DNA of 37,862 bases, taken from positions 1 through 37,862 of IMG/VR virus record IMGVR_UViG_3300008448_000259; one strand, written 5' to 3'. Positions 5,689 through 13,080 of this stretch are shown one piece after another. Each line of letters opens with the position of its first letter. Positions within the stretch are counted from its first letter, which is position 1. Position numbers and translations under genes: made by a program. The notes beneath the pieces are model-generated. The model was not told where the DNA came from. It saw only the letters and a list, made by a program, of their open reading frames with translations, and did no database searches. Source of the stretch: a virus.

Positions 5689-6076
5689 ACCCACCGACCT
5701 CAACGACCTCGCCGCCATCGCCCGCACCACCAAGTCCACCCGCTACCGCCGTGCCCTCGCCAAGGCCACTTCGGAGATCGAACTGCTGCGCGCCGAGACC
5801 AAGTTCCAGACCGACCGCATCCGCTACCTCGAGGGCAAGCTCGGCATGGACCTGCCCTCCATGTACGACCCCGACGACCGGGCCCAACTGCGGGCCCGCA
5901 TCAAGGAACTCGAAGGCATCATCGACTGGCACATCGACATGGTCGTCGGCGACGCATGGCTCTGCCGCATCGAGGGCAAGTTCGAGGACATCGACCTGCT
6001 CCTCGGCAACGCCGTCGGCAAACAGATCTCCGCCTACGAGATCGACACCTCCCACCACGAGTCCACCAACCCATGA
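5678..6076 (+). CDS. Hypothetical coiled-coil protein (132 aa)
   Basis: After a short acidic start, a long heptad-like helix (YRRALAKATSEIELLRAETKFQTDRIRYLEGKL) predicts a coiled coil. A second helical block follows (RAQLRARIKELEGIIDWHIDMVVGD), then a C-terminal region with GKFEDIDLLLGNAVG. I do not recognise the family. GGAG (5668-5671) supports the ATG at 5678. The stop overlaps the start of the uracil-DNA glycosylase gene as ATGA, so it is probably translated together with it and may be an accessory to replication or repair. Confidence 0.68.
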   Translation: MNPEPTDLNDLAAIARTTKSTRYRRALAKATSEIELLRAETKFQTDRIRYLEGKLGMDLPSMYDPDDRAQLRARIKELEGIIDWHIDMVVGDAWLCRIEGKFEDIDLLLGNAVGKQISAYEIDTSHHESTNP

Positions 6077-6729
6077 ACCTGCCCGTCTTCCCATCGCATC
6101 CCGACTGCCGTGCCTGCGGTCGATGGGAACTGGTGCCCCGCAACCCGGGCGTCCCCACCACACAGTGGGGATTGCCCGGGCCGGGTGCGCCGGTCCTCGT
6201 CGTCCTCGGCCCCGCCCCCGGATACCACGAGCACGTCCGCAACGAGCCCTTCGTCGGCAAGCCCGGTCGCCTGCTGCGCGACATCCTGCTTGCCGAACTC
6301 TCCACTTTGTGTACCATCTATCTTTCTTATTTGGTGCGTTGCGGCCCGGAGCCGGACGCCCGGCCCAGAGACTACAAATCCTGCCGCTCCCACCATGACG
6401 ACGACCTGCGCTCCATCCTCTCCTCGCACCCCGACGCACCGGTCCACGCGCTACTGCTCGGGTCCGACTGCGCGTCGCAGTTCCACCGCCTGCACCTCGG
6501 CCTCCGCGTCTCGCACCGGGACGCCATCTCCCGCAACGGGAAGCCGCACCAAATCCTCGGCCGCACGGTCCACGTCTTCACCACCCTCCACCCTGCCGCC
6601 GTTCTCCGCAACAACTCCCTGATCCACACCGTCGAGGACCACGTTGAACTCCTCATCTCCACGATCCGTGGCCAAGCCCCCGTCCCAACCGACCCGGACA
6701 TCCAGCCACCCCGATCCCCGCACCATTAG
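6073..6729 (+). CDS. Uracil-DNA glycosylase superfamily protein, family 4-like (218 aa)
   Basis: It has the expected order: C12 and C15 (CRAC), motif 1 at residues 46-50 (GPAPG), PFVGKPGRLL at 59-68, C90, C104, and motif HPAAVLR at 173-179. Four cysteines at these places are typical of iron-sulfur family 4 enzymes, which remove uracil from DNA. The usual motif 1 is GEAPG; here the acidic residue is replaced by Pro, so activity or mechanism may differ, or the protein may be nearer another family. The last 86 bases overlap the DNA polymerase frame. An AT-rich stretch (6301-6340) with unusual codons lies inside. Confidence 0.82.
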   Translation: MNLPVFPSHPDCRACGRWELVPRNPGVPTTQWGLPGPGAPVLVVLGPAPGYHEHVRNEPFVGKPGRLLRDILLAELSTLCTIYLSYLVRCGPEPDARPRDYKSCRSHHDDDLRSILSSHPDAPVHALLLGSDCASQFHRLHLGLRVSHRDAISRNGKPHQILGRTVHVFTTLHPAAVLRNNSLIHTVEDHVELLISTIRGQAPVPTDPDIQPPRSPHH

Positions 6730-8704
6730 CCTGGACATCGAGACCTATGGAATCACACGATTCACCCCCACTGGCCGACTCCTCCCCGAACAGTCCGTCT
6801 TCCACCCCGCCCGCTCCGTCGATGCGGATGGGTGCCATCAACGTGACCTTGTTCAGACCGTTTCCGTCACGGTTGCCCGTGCTGATGTTCGACTGGAACA
6901 CCTCGCCCCCGGACCTACCTTCGTCTTCCAGCTCCACATCCCCGCCCACCGACGGCACCTCGCCCGATGGCTCGCCCATTCCCGAACCATCCTCGGAATG
7001 AACCTGCAGTTCGACCTGCTCTACCTCCGGTCCCAGCCCGACTTCCGCTTCCACCTCGAGCACCAGACCCTGGTCGACCTCTCCGTCCTCAACTACCTTC
7101 ACTCCGAACTCCGACCCGAACGCTCCCTCAAGGCGCTCGGTCCCATCCTCGGGACCCACGCCTACCCCAAGGAACAGCTCGACCGAACCAAGAGGTACCA
7201 CGATGCACGAGATCCCGAACTCCACCGGTACAACGCAGCCGACACCCACAACACCCTGCTCGCATGCGCCGAGCTCGCCCGCCGCATCCGCTCTGACTAT
7301 CCCGACACCGACAAGCTCGGCCCCGAGTGCATCGCCCACTACTCGGACACGATCTGGACTGTGGTCCGCATGTCGGAATCGGGAGTGCCTATGGACCGGG
7401 CTGGCCTACTGCGACTGGAGGGAGACGTCATGTCCCGCATGCGGGATGCTGAGGATTCCGCTGCCGCCCTCGGGCTCGTACTCTCGGGGACAGGAAGCGC
7501 CAAGTCCAAACTGGCCCTGATGCAGGAAGCCTGCGCCCACATCGAGACCACCTGCCCCGACCTCCGTTCCCACCCGCTCTTCCAGCTCACCGAAGCCAAG
7601 CGGGAGATCGCGGTCAACGACGTGAACCGGCAGCTCTTCCTCTCGCACCACCTGCCCGAGTCCGTCCGCTCCCGCCTCGAGATCCTCGGCACCCACTCCT
7701 CCCTGCAGAAGCTCCTCTCCTCCTACCTCTTCCCGCTCCTGCGCCACCAGCGCATGGACCCATCCAACAAATCCTCCCGCCTGGTGCCCCGCCCCAAGTC
7801 ACCAGTGGGGGTCTCCTATCCCACCTGGTTCGTCACGCCCACCGCCTCGAAGGACGGAGCCGGCGGCGAAGGCGGCACCCTGCAGGGCCGCATCACCTGC
7901 AAGAACTTCCGCCACCAGACCGACCCCGACGAGATCAAGTCCCTGTACCGCAGCCGCTGGACCGGCGGCCGCATCGTGGGCTACGACCTGTCCCAGATCG
8001 AGATGGTCGTGGCCGGCCTCCTGTCCGGAGACGAGACGCTGCTCTCCGCCTTCCGTGCGGAACCCCCACTGGATCTGCACACCGGGCGGGCGATCCAGGT
8101 CTTCGGCCCCGACATCGTGAACCATCCCGACTTCAAGAAGGTGTACCGTCAGGCGGCGAAGGGCGCCAACTTCGGAGACCTCTTCCGCGCCGGCGCACCC
8201 ACGCTGCAGACCCAAGTGTTCAAGATGACGGGCGTCGTCGTGCCCATGTCCATCTGCGAGAACATCGTGAAGACCAGGGCCGCCTCCCGCCCCGGCCTGT
8301 GGTCTTGGCAGGAGCAGCTCATCAAGGACACCCGTGCCCGTGGGTACGTCGCCCTTCCGTTCATCGGACAATCGCGCCGCTTCATGGGCGGCGACGCATA
8401 CGACGTGTCCGAAATCGTGAACATGCCCATCCAATGCACGGCCGGCAACGTGCTGCTCCGCATCCAGCACCACCTGCACCGGACGCTGCCGTCCATCAAC
8501 GCCGCAGCTCCCGACATCCTCATGTTCCTCAACGTGTACGACGCCGTGTACTTCGACTGCCGCTCCGACGCAGCCGTTGACCGGCTCGACTTGCTGTTCC
8601 GTGACGCCTTTACCTACGTGACAACAGAGGGATACTGGGCTAGACTGTGCGCCAGCCTGGGTCGATCCGTTCCGATCCGGTACGAACGCACCATCTATTC
8701 CTGA
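6644..8704 (+). CDS. Family A DNA polymerase with 3'-5' exonuclease domain (686 aa)
   Basis: This is the replicative polymerase. Exonuclease motifs are intact: D31/E33 (SLDIETYG), D124 (NLQFDLLYL), and Y196 with D200 (YNAAD). Polymerase motif A has D448 (YDLSQIE); motif B has R502, K506 and F510 (RQAAKGANFG). Motif C reads VYDAVYFD, so the usual His-Asp-Glu is Tyr-Asp-Ala at 632-634; the catalytic Asp remains. Length fits a phage enzyme with no 5' nuclease domain. The start is uncertain: TTG at 6644 (GAGGA at 6634-6638) or GTG at 6668, both inside the glycosylase gene. It contains three CCCCCACTGG copies (6765, 7802, 8063). I see no primase or helicase in the window. Confidence 0.95.
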   Translation: MNSSSPRSVAKPPSQPTRTSSHPDPRTISLDIETYGITRFTPTGRLLPEQSVFHPARSVDADGCHQRDLVQTVSVTVARADVRLEHLAPGPTFVFQLHIPAHRRHLARWLAHSRTILGMNLQFDLLYLRSQPDFRFHLEHQTLVDLSVLNYLHSELRPERSLKALGPILGTHAYPKEQLDRTKRYHDARDPELHRYNAADTHNTLLACAELARRIRSDYPDTDKLGPECIAHYSDTIWTVVRMSESGVPMDRAGLLRLEGDVMSRMRDAEDSAAALGLVLSGTGSAKSKLALMQEACAHIETTCPDLRSHPLFQLTEAKREIAVNDVNRQLFLSHHLPESVRSRLEILGTHSSLQKLLSSYLFPLLRHQRMDPSNKSSRLVPRPKSPVGVSYPTWFVTPTASKDGAGGEGGTLQGRITCKNFRHQTDPDEIKSLYRSRWTGGRIVGYDLSQIEMVVAGLLSGDETLLSAFRAEPPLDLHTGRAIQVFGPDIVNHPDFKKVYRQAAKGANFGDLFRAGAPTLQTQVFKMTGVVVPMSICENIVKTRAASRPGLWSWQEQLIKDTRARGYVALPFIGQSRRFMGGDAYDVSEIVNMPIQCTAGNVLLRIQHHLHRTLPSINAAAPDILMFLNVYDAVYFDCRSDAAVDRLDLLFRDAFTYVTTEGYWARLCASLGRSVPIRYERTIYS
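8618..8646 (+). promoter_or_regulatory. Candidate sigma70-type promoter at the end of the polymerase gene
   Basis: GTGACA (8618-8623), a 17-base spacer and TAGACT (8641-8646). The -35 box is one base and the -10 box two bases from consensus. It lies 60 bases before the helix-turn-helix gene at 8706, which has no visible ribosome site. Placement inside a coding region makes chance plausible. Confidence 0.33.
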
Positions 8705-8705
8705 C

Positions 8706-8996
8706 ATGCAGCCCAACCATCGCAAGGTCATCGCCCTTCTCAACCGTGGACACAACGCAGCCGAGGTAGCCCAGGAGGTCGGCCTCTCCCGCAAGCGCGT
8801 GTTCGACCTGGCCCGACGGCACAACGCCCCGACCAATCCGCTGGTCATGCCCGGCGGCAGGATCGAGCGGCAGATCGTCGAAGCCTCCCGGGTCCTCACC
8901 ATCCCCGAGATCTCCTGGTCCTTCCGGATCGCCGAGTCCAAGGTCAAGGAGATCCTGGCCCGGGTCGACCGGGAGACCAAGGCGCTGCTCCGTTGA
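8706..8996 (+). CDS. Small helix-turn-helix protein (96 aa)
   Basis: A clear N-terminal helix-turn-helix (VIALLNRGHNAAEVAQEVGLSRKRVFDLARRH) resembles those of resolvases, terminase small subunits and regulators. A second possible HTH follows (LTIPEISWSFRIAESKVKEILARV), so the protein may have two. Basic residues dominate. It probably binds DNA as a regulator or replication helper; the family is not certain. It starts two bases after the polymerase stop codon without an obvious ribosome site. Its stop overlaps the next start as TTGA. Confidence 0.72.
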   Translation: MQPNHRKVIALLNRGHNAAEVAQEVGLSRKRVFDLARRHNAPTNPLVMPGGRIERQIVEASRVLTIPEISWSFRIAESKVKEILARVDRETKALLR

Positions 8997-9541
8997 ACCG
9001 GTCGTGGACCATCCTGCAGGACGACCGGGAGAAGACACCCCTCCTGTTCCCCTCGCACATGGTCATGCTCGACGACGCCCATGTCCCCTGCGACCGGCGG
9101 ACCTGCACCGTCTCCCTCACGGTCGCCAAGAAACGCCTGACCACCGGCGACTACGCCCTGGAAGGCTTCGAGTCCCGGGTCCTGATCGAGCGCAAGAAGC
9201 ACCTCGTGGAGCTGGCCGGCAACCTGCTCACCCCCACTGGTCGGGAGCGGTTCGTCAAGGCATGCGACCGCCTGCGATCCGAATGCCGCCATCCGATACT
9301 CATTCTCGAAGGGACCGTCTCCCACCTCGTGGCCACCGCCCGTGCCCAGCTCGAGCACGATCCGTGGCTGGTGGTCGACGCCCTTCACCGCATCTGTCTT
9401 GAACGCAACATCCAGGTCCTCTATCTTCCTGCGACCACGCCCCACCAACGACGATCAGTGGGGGAGGAAGTCGCCAGGCTGCTGATCAACGGAGCCATCA
9501 CCCATGCCGAACACCCCGCTTCAGACGTTCCGTGCAGTTGA
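8993..9541 (+). CDS. ERCC4-type structure-specific nuclease (182 aa)
   Basis: The protein begins ILQDDREKTPLLFP, continues with TTGDYALEGFESRVLIERKK and later RERFVKACDRLR. This DDRE, GDY and IERK series is the catalytic core of ERCC4/XPF-type nucleases, which cut branched or flapped DNA and occur as stand-alone proteins in many phages. It lacks a clear C-terminal HhH domain. A TTG start overlaps the previous stop. Its 38-base overlap with the next gene is long. A CCCCCACTGG copy is at 9231 and a one-mismatch copy at 9455. It probably acts with the polymerase and recombination proteins. Confidence 0.85.
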   Translation: MNRSWTILQDDREKTPLLFPSHMVMLDDAHVPCDRRTCTVSLTVAKKRLTTGDYALEGFESRVLIERKKHLVELAGNLLTPTGRERFVKACDRLRSECRHPILILEGTVSHLVATARAQLEHDPWLVVDALHRICLERNIQVLYLPATTPHQRRSVGEEVARLLINGAITHAEHPASDVPCS

Positions 9542-10388
9542 GCCGGCCAACTACGGCTTCGGCGCGGCAGCCACCCTCGCCTCCCGTCCCTTCGTTCTGA
9601 ACCACTGCACCTACACCTTCACGGGTGCAGGCTCTGCCGTCACGACCCAGGCGGTGACCTTCAATGCCGCCACCGCCGATGCGAATCGGTTCATTCCGTG
9701 GCTCGCCAGGAACTTCGACAATCCAGCCACCACTGGTTCGTACTACCCGGTCAGGGTGCCGCAGGCGTACGATCGGATCTACGTCTTCCCGATGTACCGT
9801 ACCTCGACCGACGACACTCAGGTCAACGCCAACGCCGTCACCCTGACGCAGTCCAGCTACGACGCGCCGCGCGTATTCCCGATGGGTCTTTTCCCCGAGA
9901 CCCGAGACTACACCACTTCCAACCCGAACAACCCGCTCAACGCAGTGATCCCCGAGGACGTGATCCGCAAGGGGTACCCCACGCACGTGTCCAATGCGGA
10001 TTACAACACGAGGACGCACGGCATCTGGAGCCCGCTTCCCCCCTACGCCAGCAACTTCTCCACGTCCAACGGCGAGCTGGCGGTCGGAGGCACCAACAAT
10101 CCGGTGTCGTTCGGTCGAACCGGCGTGGGAACCGGAACCGCGTACGCGCTGCCGGACGACCTCACGATCTCGAAGGCAGGATCGAGTCAGCTCCTCCTGA
10201 ACAACGCCTTCTTTGTCGGAGGAAACGCTGCGTACATCGGCATGGGCCACGAGTACCAGACGATGGGTTGCGAGGAGATCGTGCTCTCGATCGGAGCGAT
10301 ACCGAGCAACCTCCAGCTGGCTGCTCCTGGAACGAACGGCAAGGTCTACGTGGTCCACTGGTTCATGATGGGCGTCCTTCTGGGGTAA
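9504..10388 (+). CDS. Putative virion protein (294 aa) in the + arm
   Basis: I do not recognise the family. It is rich in Thr, Asn, Gly, Tyr and Pro with short predicted beta strands throughout, few long helices and low charge, as in phage head-decoration or tail proteins. It contains no transmembrane segment and no signal peptide. It ends in a hydrophobic strand (GKVYVVHWFMMGVLLG). GGAG (9490-9493) is ten bases from the ATG. It is out of place: all other virion-type genes are on the - strand. Two membrane-protein genes follow, so a lysis-linked or late function is possible. Confidence 0.62.
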   Translation: MPNTPLQTFRAVEPANYGFGAAATLASRPFVLNHCTYTFTGAGSAVTTQAVTFNAATADANRFIPWLARNFDNPATTGSYYPVRVPQAYDRIYVFPMYRTSTDDTQVNANAVTLTQSSYDAPRVFPMGLFPETRDYTTSNPNNPLNAVIPEDVIRKGYPTHVSNADYNTRTHGIWSPLPPYASNFSTSNGELAVGGTNNPVSFGRTGVGTGTAYALPDDLTISKAGSSQLLLNNAFFVGGNAAYIGMGHEYQTMGCEEIVLSIGAIPSNLQLAAPGTNGKVYVVHWFMMGVLLG

Positions 10389-10391
10389 GCC

Positions 10392-10661
10392 ATGACCGAT
10401 CAAAGCAGGCAGAGCGCCCAGCTCGTAGCGTCCTGGGCACAGTTCGTAGCGATCTGCGTCGGCATCGGAACCATCCTGCTGTACATCGGCCGCAAGGACC
10501 AGCAGCTGCAGGTGACCACCGAGCAGGTGCGCGAGCTCAGCAGCATCGTGTCCGATCTGGCCAAGTCGCAGATCGTGTCCGGACTCAAGGACCAGCAGCT
10601 TGAGGAACGCCTCAAGGAGCTGGCCTCCCGCATCGACCGAATCGAAAGAGGTAGATCGTGA
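10392..10661 (+). CDS. Small membrane protein with coiled coil (89 aa), possible holin-like
   Basis: There is one N-terminal transmembrane helix (about residues 12-33, AQFVAICVGIGTILLYI). It is followed by a long charged coiled coil (QQLQVTTEQVRELSSIVSDL... LEERLKELASRIDRIERG). One-span proteins with a coiled coil occur among holins, lysis regulators and membrane anchors of phages. The stop overlaps the next GTG start as GTGA, so the two membrane proteins are likely made together. I see no endolysin in the window to support a lysis cassette. Confidence 0.62.
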   Translation: MTDQSRQSAQLVASWAQFVAICVGIGTILLYIGRKDQQLQVTTEQVRELSSIVSDLAKSQIVSGLKDQQLEERLKELASRIDRIERGRS

Positions 10662-11152
10662 ACTGGATCAAGAACAACCCGGCCGCCGTCTCGCTCATGG
10701 TCTTCACCGTCCTCGTTGCTCTCTTCCTCGGCACCATGCAGGGCTGCGACCTGCGCGAGCTCACCTCGCTCGAGGTCCCGCCCTCCGTGTCCCAGGTCCT
10801 CGACCCCGGCGGTCCTCCGCCCGAGTACACCCTGGCCGACGCCGACCGCATCGTCGACGACTGGCGCCGCTTCGTCGACACGTCCACCCGCCAGCTCGAG
10901 GACGCCCTTGCGGATGCGAACGAGCGCCACGCCGTGCTCGCCTCCGTCGTCGACCTCGGCATCGCCACGGTGAACGAGGTCGCCCCCACGCTTCCGGGCG
11001 GCGCGTTCCTCGTCGGCGGCCTCAGCCTTCTGACCGGACTCTTCCTCAAGCGTCCTGGTGAGGACAAGCGCGTCGCCAAGGAGAAGGAAGACAGCTACAA
11101 CGCCGGCATCGAGCTCGGCAAGAAGATCGCCGAGGAGATCAAGAAGGTCTGA
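10658..11152 (+). CDS. Membrane protein with two hydrophobic segments (164 aa)
   Basis: An N-terminal hydrophobic stretch (about residues 8-28) ends in GTMQGC, which weakly resembles a lipobox. A helical domain follows (ADADRIVDDWRRFVDTSTRQLEDALADANER). A second hydrophobic stretch (LPGGAFLVGGLSLLTGLFL) and a basic coiled tail (KRVAKEKEDSYNAGIELGKKIAEEI) complete it. I do not recognise the family. AGAGG (10647-10651) supports the GTG at 10658. With its upstream neighbour it could form a holin or spanin-like pair, but this is inferred from position only. Confidence 0.6.
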   Translation: MNWIKNNPAAVSLMVFTVLVALFLGTMQGCDLRELTSLEVPPSVSQVLDPGGPPPEYTLADADRIVDDWRRFVDTSTRQLEDALADANERHAVLASVVDLGIATVNEVAPTLPGGAFLVGGLSLLTGLFLKRPGEDKRVAKEKEDSYNAGIELGKKIAEEIKKV

Positions 11153-11159
11153 GCATGGG

Positions 11160-11723
11160 ATGGCGATCAACCGCAGCAGGAACGCCGCAGACCACATAGG
11201 GTTCCTCACGCTGTGGGCCCTGGACGCCCATCGGAAGAAGCGCTTCCCCCTCTGGACCAAGGACGAGATCCTGTCGGAGTCCTACGTCCAGACGCACCGC
11301 CTGCTCACCACGGTGTACGACCCGGACAAGTCGACGGTCGTGACGTTCCTCAAGGGGTTCCTGTGGGGCGCCGTCCACTACGCCTACTGGACGTCCAACG
11401 GGTTCCGGTTCACGGAGGACGGACCCCGCTTGAAACTGCAGGTGACAAGAGATACAATCTGTGAAGAGCTTGTCACGTTCGACATGCCTCCACTGGAGGA
11501 GCTGCCCATGCTCACCGAGGAGGAATGGACGATCGTGCGCCTGCGGATGAACGGGTACACCATGACCCGCATCGCAGGCGTGATCGGACTGAAGAGTCCC
11601 CAGTCCGTGTACAACAGGCTCGTCCGAATCAGGGACAAGTTTCGAGGTGAACAAGATGGAACCAGAGACGCTGCCAGTTCAGATGCCGAAGGACAGAGGG
11701 AGGAGTGCCCGCGCGTACCTTGA
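11160..11723 (+). CDS. Sigma-factor-like protein (187 aa)
   Basis: The middle (about residues 30-77, LWTKDEILSESYVQTHRLLTTVYDP... FLKGFLWGAVHYAYW) resembles sigma70 region 2, including the yDp.k...fL pattern. The C-terminal part (118-161, LTEEEWTIVRLRMNGYTMTR... SVYNRLVRIRDKF) resembles a region 4 helix-turn-helix. With no phage RNA polymerase in view, it could redirect host polymerase to later genes. A plain HTH regulator is the alternative. The ATG at 11160 follows AAGAAGG (11141-11147). The last 68 bases overlap the exonuclease gene, and the tail residues there look unstructured. Confidence 0.62.
   Translation: MAINRSRNAADHIGFLTLWALDAHRKKRFPLWTKDEILSESYVQTHRLLTTVYDPDKSTVVTFLKGFLWGAVHYAYWTSNGFRFTEDGPRLKLQVTRDTICEELVTFDMPPLEELPMLTEEEWTIVRLRMNGYTMTRIAGVIGLKSPQSVYNRLVRIRDKFRGEQDGTRDAASSDAEGQREECPRVP
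11430..11458 (+). promoter_or_regulatory. Candidate sigma70-type promoter inside the sigma-like gene
   Basis: TTGAAA (11430-11435), a 17-base spacer and TACAAT (11453-11458) are each one base from consensus, with ideal spacing. It lies about 200 bases upstream of the exonuclease start and could drive the recombination genes. Confidence 0.4.
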
Positions 11724-13080
11724 GTCGGAGGGGCTCGTCGCCCGCATCCCGTCGATCCGCTCGTCGGACTACGGCTCCGCCCTGTCCGATCCCTTCGGCT
11801 ACTACATCCGCCGCCGGCTGGGCCTGATCCCCGCCCTCTCGTACTCCGAGGCCCTGTCCCGAGGCTCGTACTTCCACACGCTCTTCGCGCTCTACGACAG
11901 GGGAGACCGGCACCAGATCTTCAAGCGCATGTGCGAGTCCCGCCTCGCCGAGATCAACTCGATCTGCAAGGAGCTCCGCATCTCGGAGACCGCGCGGGCC
12001 GACGCCATCGAGAACGAGCGCGTCGACCAGGCGTCCGCATCCGCATGGTTCTCCGCATTCGAGACGCTGCCCTGCCTCGACCGGCGCACCCCGCTCGACT
12101 TCCTCCGCAACGGCTACGACAAGATCGGCGCCGAGACCAGGCTCACCTGGGTGGACGAGCGGTTCCCGCGCACACGCCAGGTCGCCCAGTTCGACCTGCT
12201 CCTCCTCAACCGCAAGACCAACAAGCTCTGGATCGTGGATGCGAAGACGACCGCGTCACCCCCACTGGTCAGGCTGGCCACCGTGAAGGAGGAGTTCCAG
12301 ACCATGCACTACCTCCACGCCCTCGAGTGGTTCCTCGAGCGGGGCCTGCTCCACAAGGAGTACGACCTGCCCGACGGCGTGTCGATCGGCGGCATGATGC
12401 ACGTCGCCATCCTCAAGCCGACCATCCAGTTCGGGCAGGCCGACCGCGACTTCCACTGGGAGTCGGACGGCAAGCGCACCGGCATCGCCGGCCGCATCAT
12501 GCGGTCGCCTGTCAACCTGCGGGAGTTCGGCGACTACGTCATCAAGTGGACCCGCAACCAGCCGTCGCCCGAGCCGTGCTGCGGCACGATGGAGGAGGTG
12601 CTCAGCACCCTGCACCAGGTCACCGGCAAGAAGCCGGAGCGCGTGTACCAGGGCGAGCCGTCCCTTCACAACTACACCGAGCGGTGCATGCGCTGGTACA
12701 AGGGACAGGGTGAATACCTTGACAAGGCCCCGGATTTCGAGAACGACCCGCCCATCAACATTTCGTACACTCATTCATCGGTGATGCTTGACAAGGATTG
12801 GCGGACCGACTATCTTTCCCGTGTTGCCATGATCTACGATTTGGCAACACGCGAGGCGAACCCATGCAACTTCCTGAAGAACATCGACGCGATCCGGATG
12901 GGCTCGAAGCTGGCCCACTACAGCCCGTTCTACCTGACGGAGCCGAAGGACTGGCCGGCGCTGGTGCAGGCCCAGCACTTCCTCGTCGCTCATCGCGACG
13001 CGGGCGAGCTGCCCGGCAGGCCGGAACCGCACGAGTTCGACGGGATGATCGAGAGCCTCGAGCCCGAACGCCTCACGTGA
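11656..13080 (+). CDS. RecB/Cas4-type PD-(D/E)XK exonuclease (474 aa)
   Basis: Catalytic features are visible: GSYFH (about residues 70-74, RecB motif I), FDLLL with D180, and IVDAKTT with D195 and K197. These match the PD-(D/E)XK exonucleases that make single strands for phage recombination. The C-terminal half holds several Cys residues (EPCCGTMEE, YTERCMRWY), but I cannot show an iron-sulfur site. The ATG at 11656 has GAGG eight bases upstream; a GTG at 11647 is the alternative. A lower-GC stretch near 12711-12850 contains two CTTGACAAGG repeats and a candidate promoter. The next gene's ATG overlaps its stop. Confidence 0.86.
   Translation: MEPETLPVQMPKDRGRSARAYLESEGLVARIPSIRSSDYGSALSDPFGYYIRRRLGLIPALSYSEALSRGSYFHTLFALYDRGDRHQIFKRMCESRLAEINSICKELRISETARADAIENERVDQASASAWFSAFETLPCLDRRTPLDFLRNGYDKIGAETRLTWVDERFPRTRQVAQFDLLLLNRKTNKLWIVDAKTTASPPLVRLATVKEEFQTMHYLHALEWFLERGLLHKEYDLPDGVSIGGMMHVAILKPTIQFGQADRDFHWESDGKRTGIAGRIMRSPVNLREFGDYVIKWTRNQPSPEPCCGTMEEVLSTLHQVTGKKPERVYQGEPSLHNYTERCMRWYKGQGEYLDKAPDFENDPPINISYTHSSVMLDKDWRTDYLSRVAMIYDLATREANPCNFLKNIDAIRMGSKLAHYSPFYLTEPKDWPALVQAQHFLVAHRDAGELPGRPEPHEFDGMIESLEPERLT
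12788..12816 (+). promoter_or_regulatory. Candidate sigma70-type promoter inside the exonuclease gene
   Basis: A perfect TTGACA (12788-12793), a 17-base spacer and TATCTT (12811-12816). It is about 265 bases upstream of the small HTH gene and the Sak4-like gene. Local GC is lower and codon use differs from flanking regions, which argues for a non-coding signal. Confidence 0.42.

Noticed and set aside
7799-9448. Long open frame (549 codons) on the - strand
   Set aside because: It lies opposite the polymerase, HTH and ERCC4 genes, whose catalytic motifs are clear. GC-rich codon bias opens the antisense frame.
10392-11152. Calling the two membrane-protein genes a complete lysis cassette
   Set aside because: No endolysin or clear spanin is next to them, and the hydrophobic segments alone do not identify holins.
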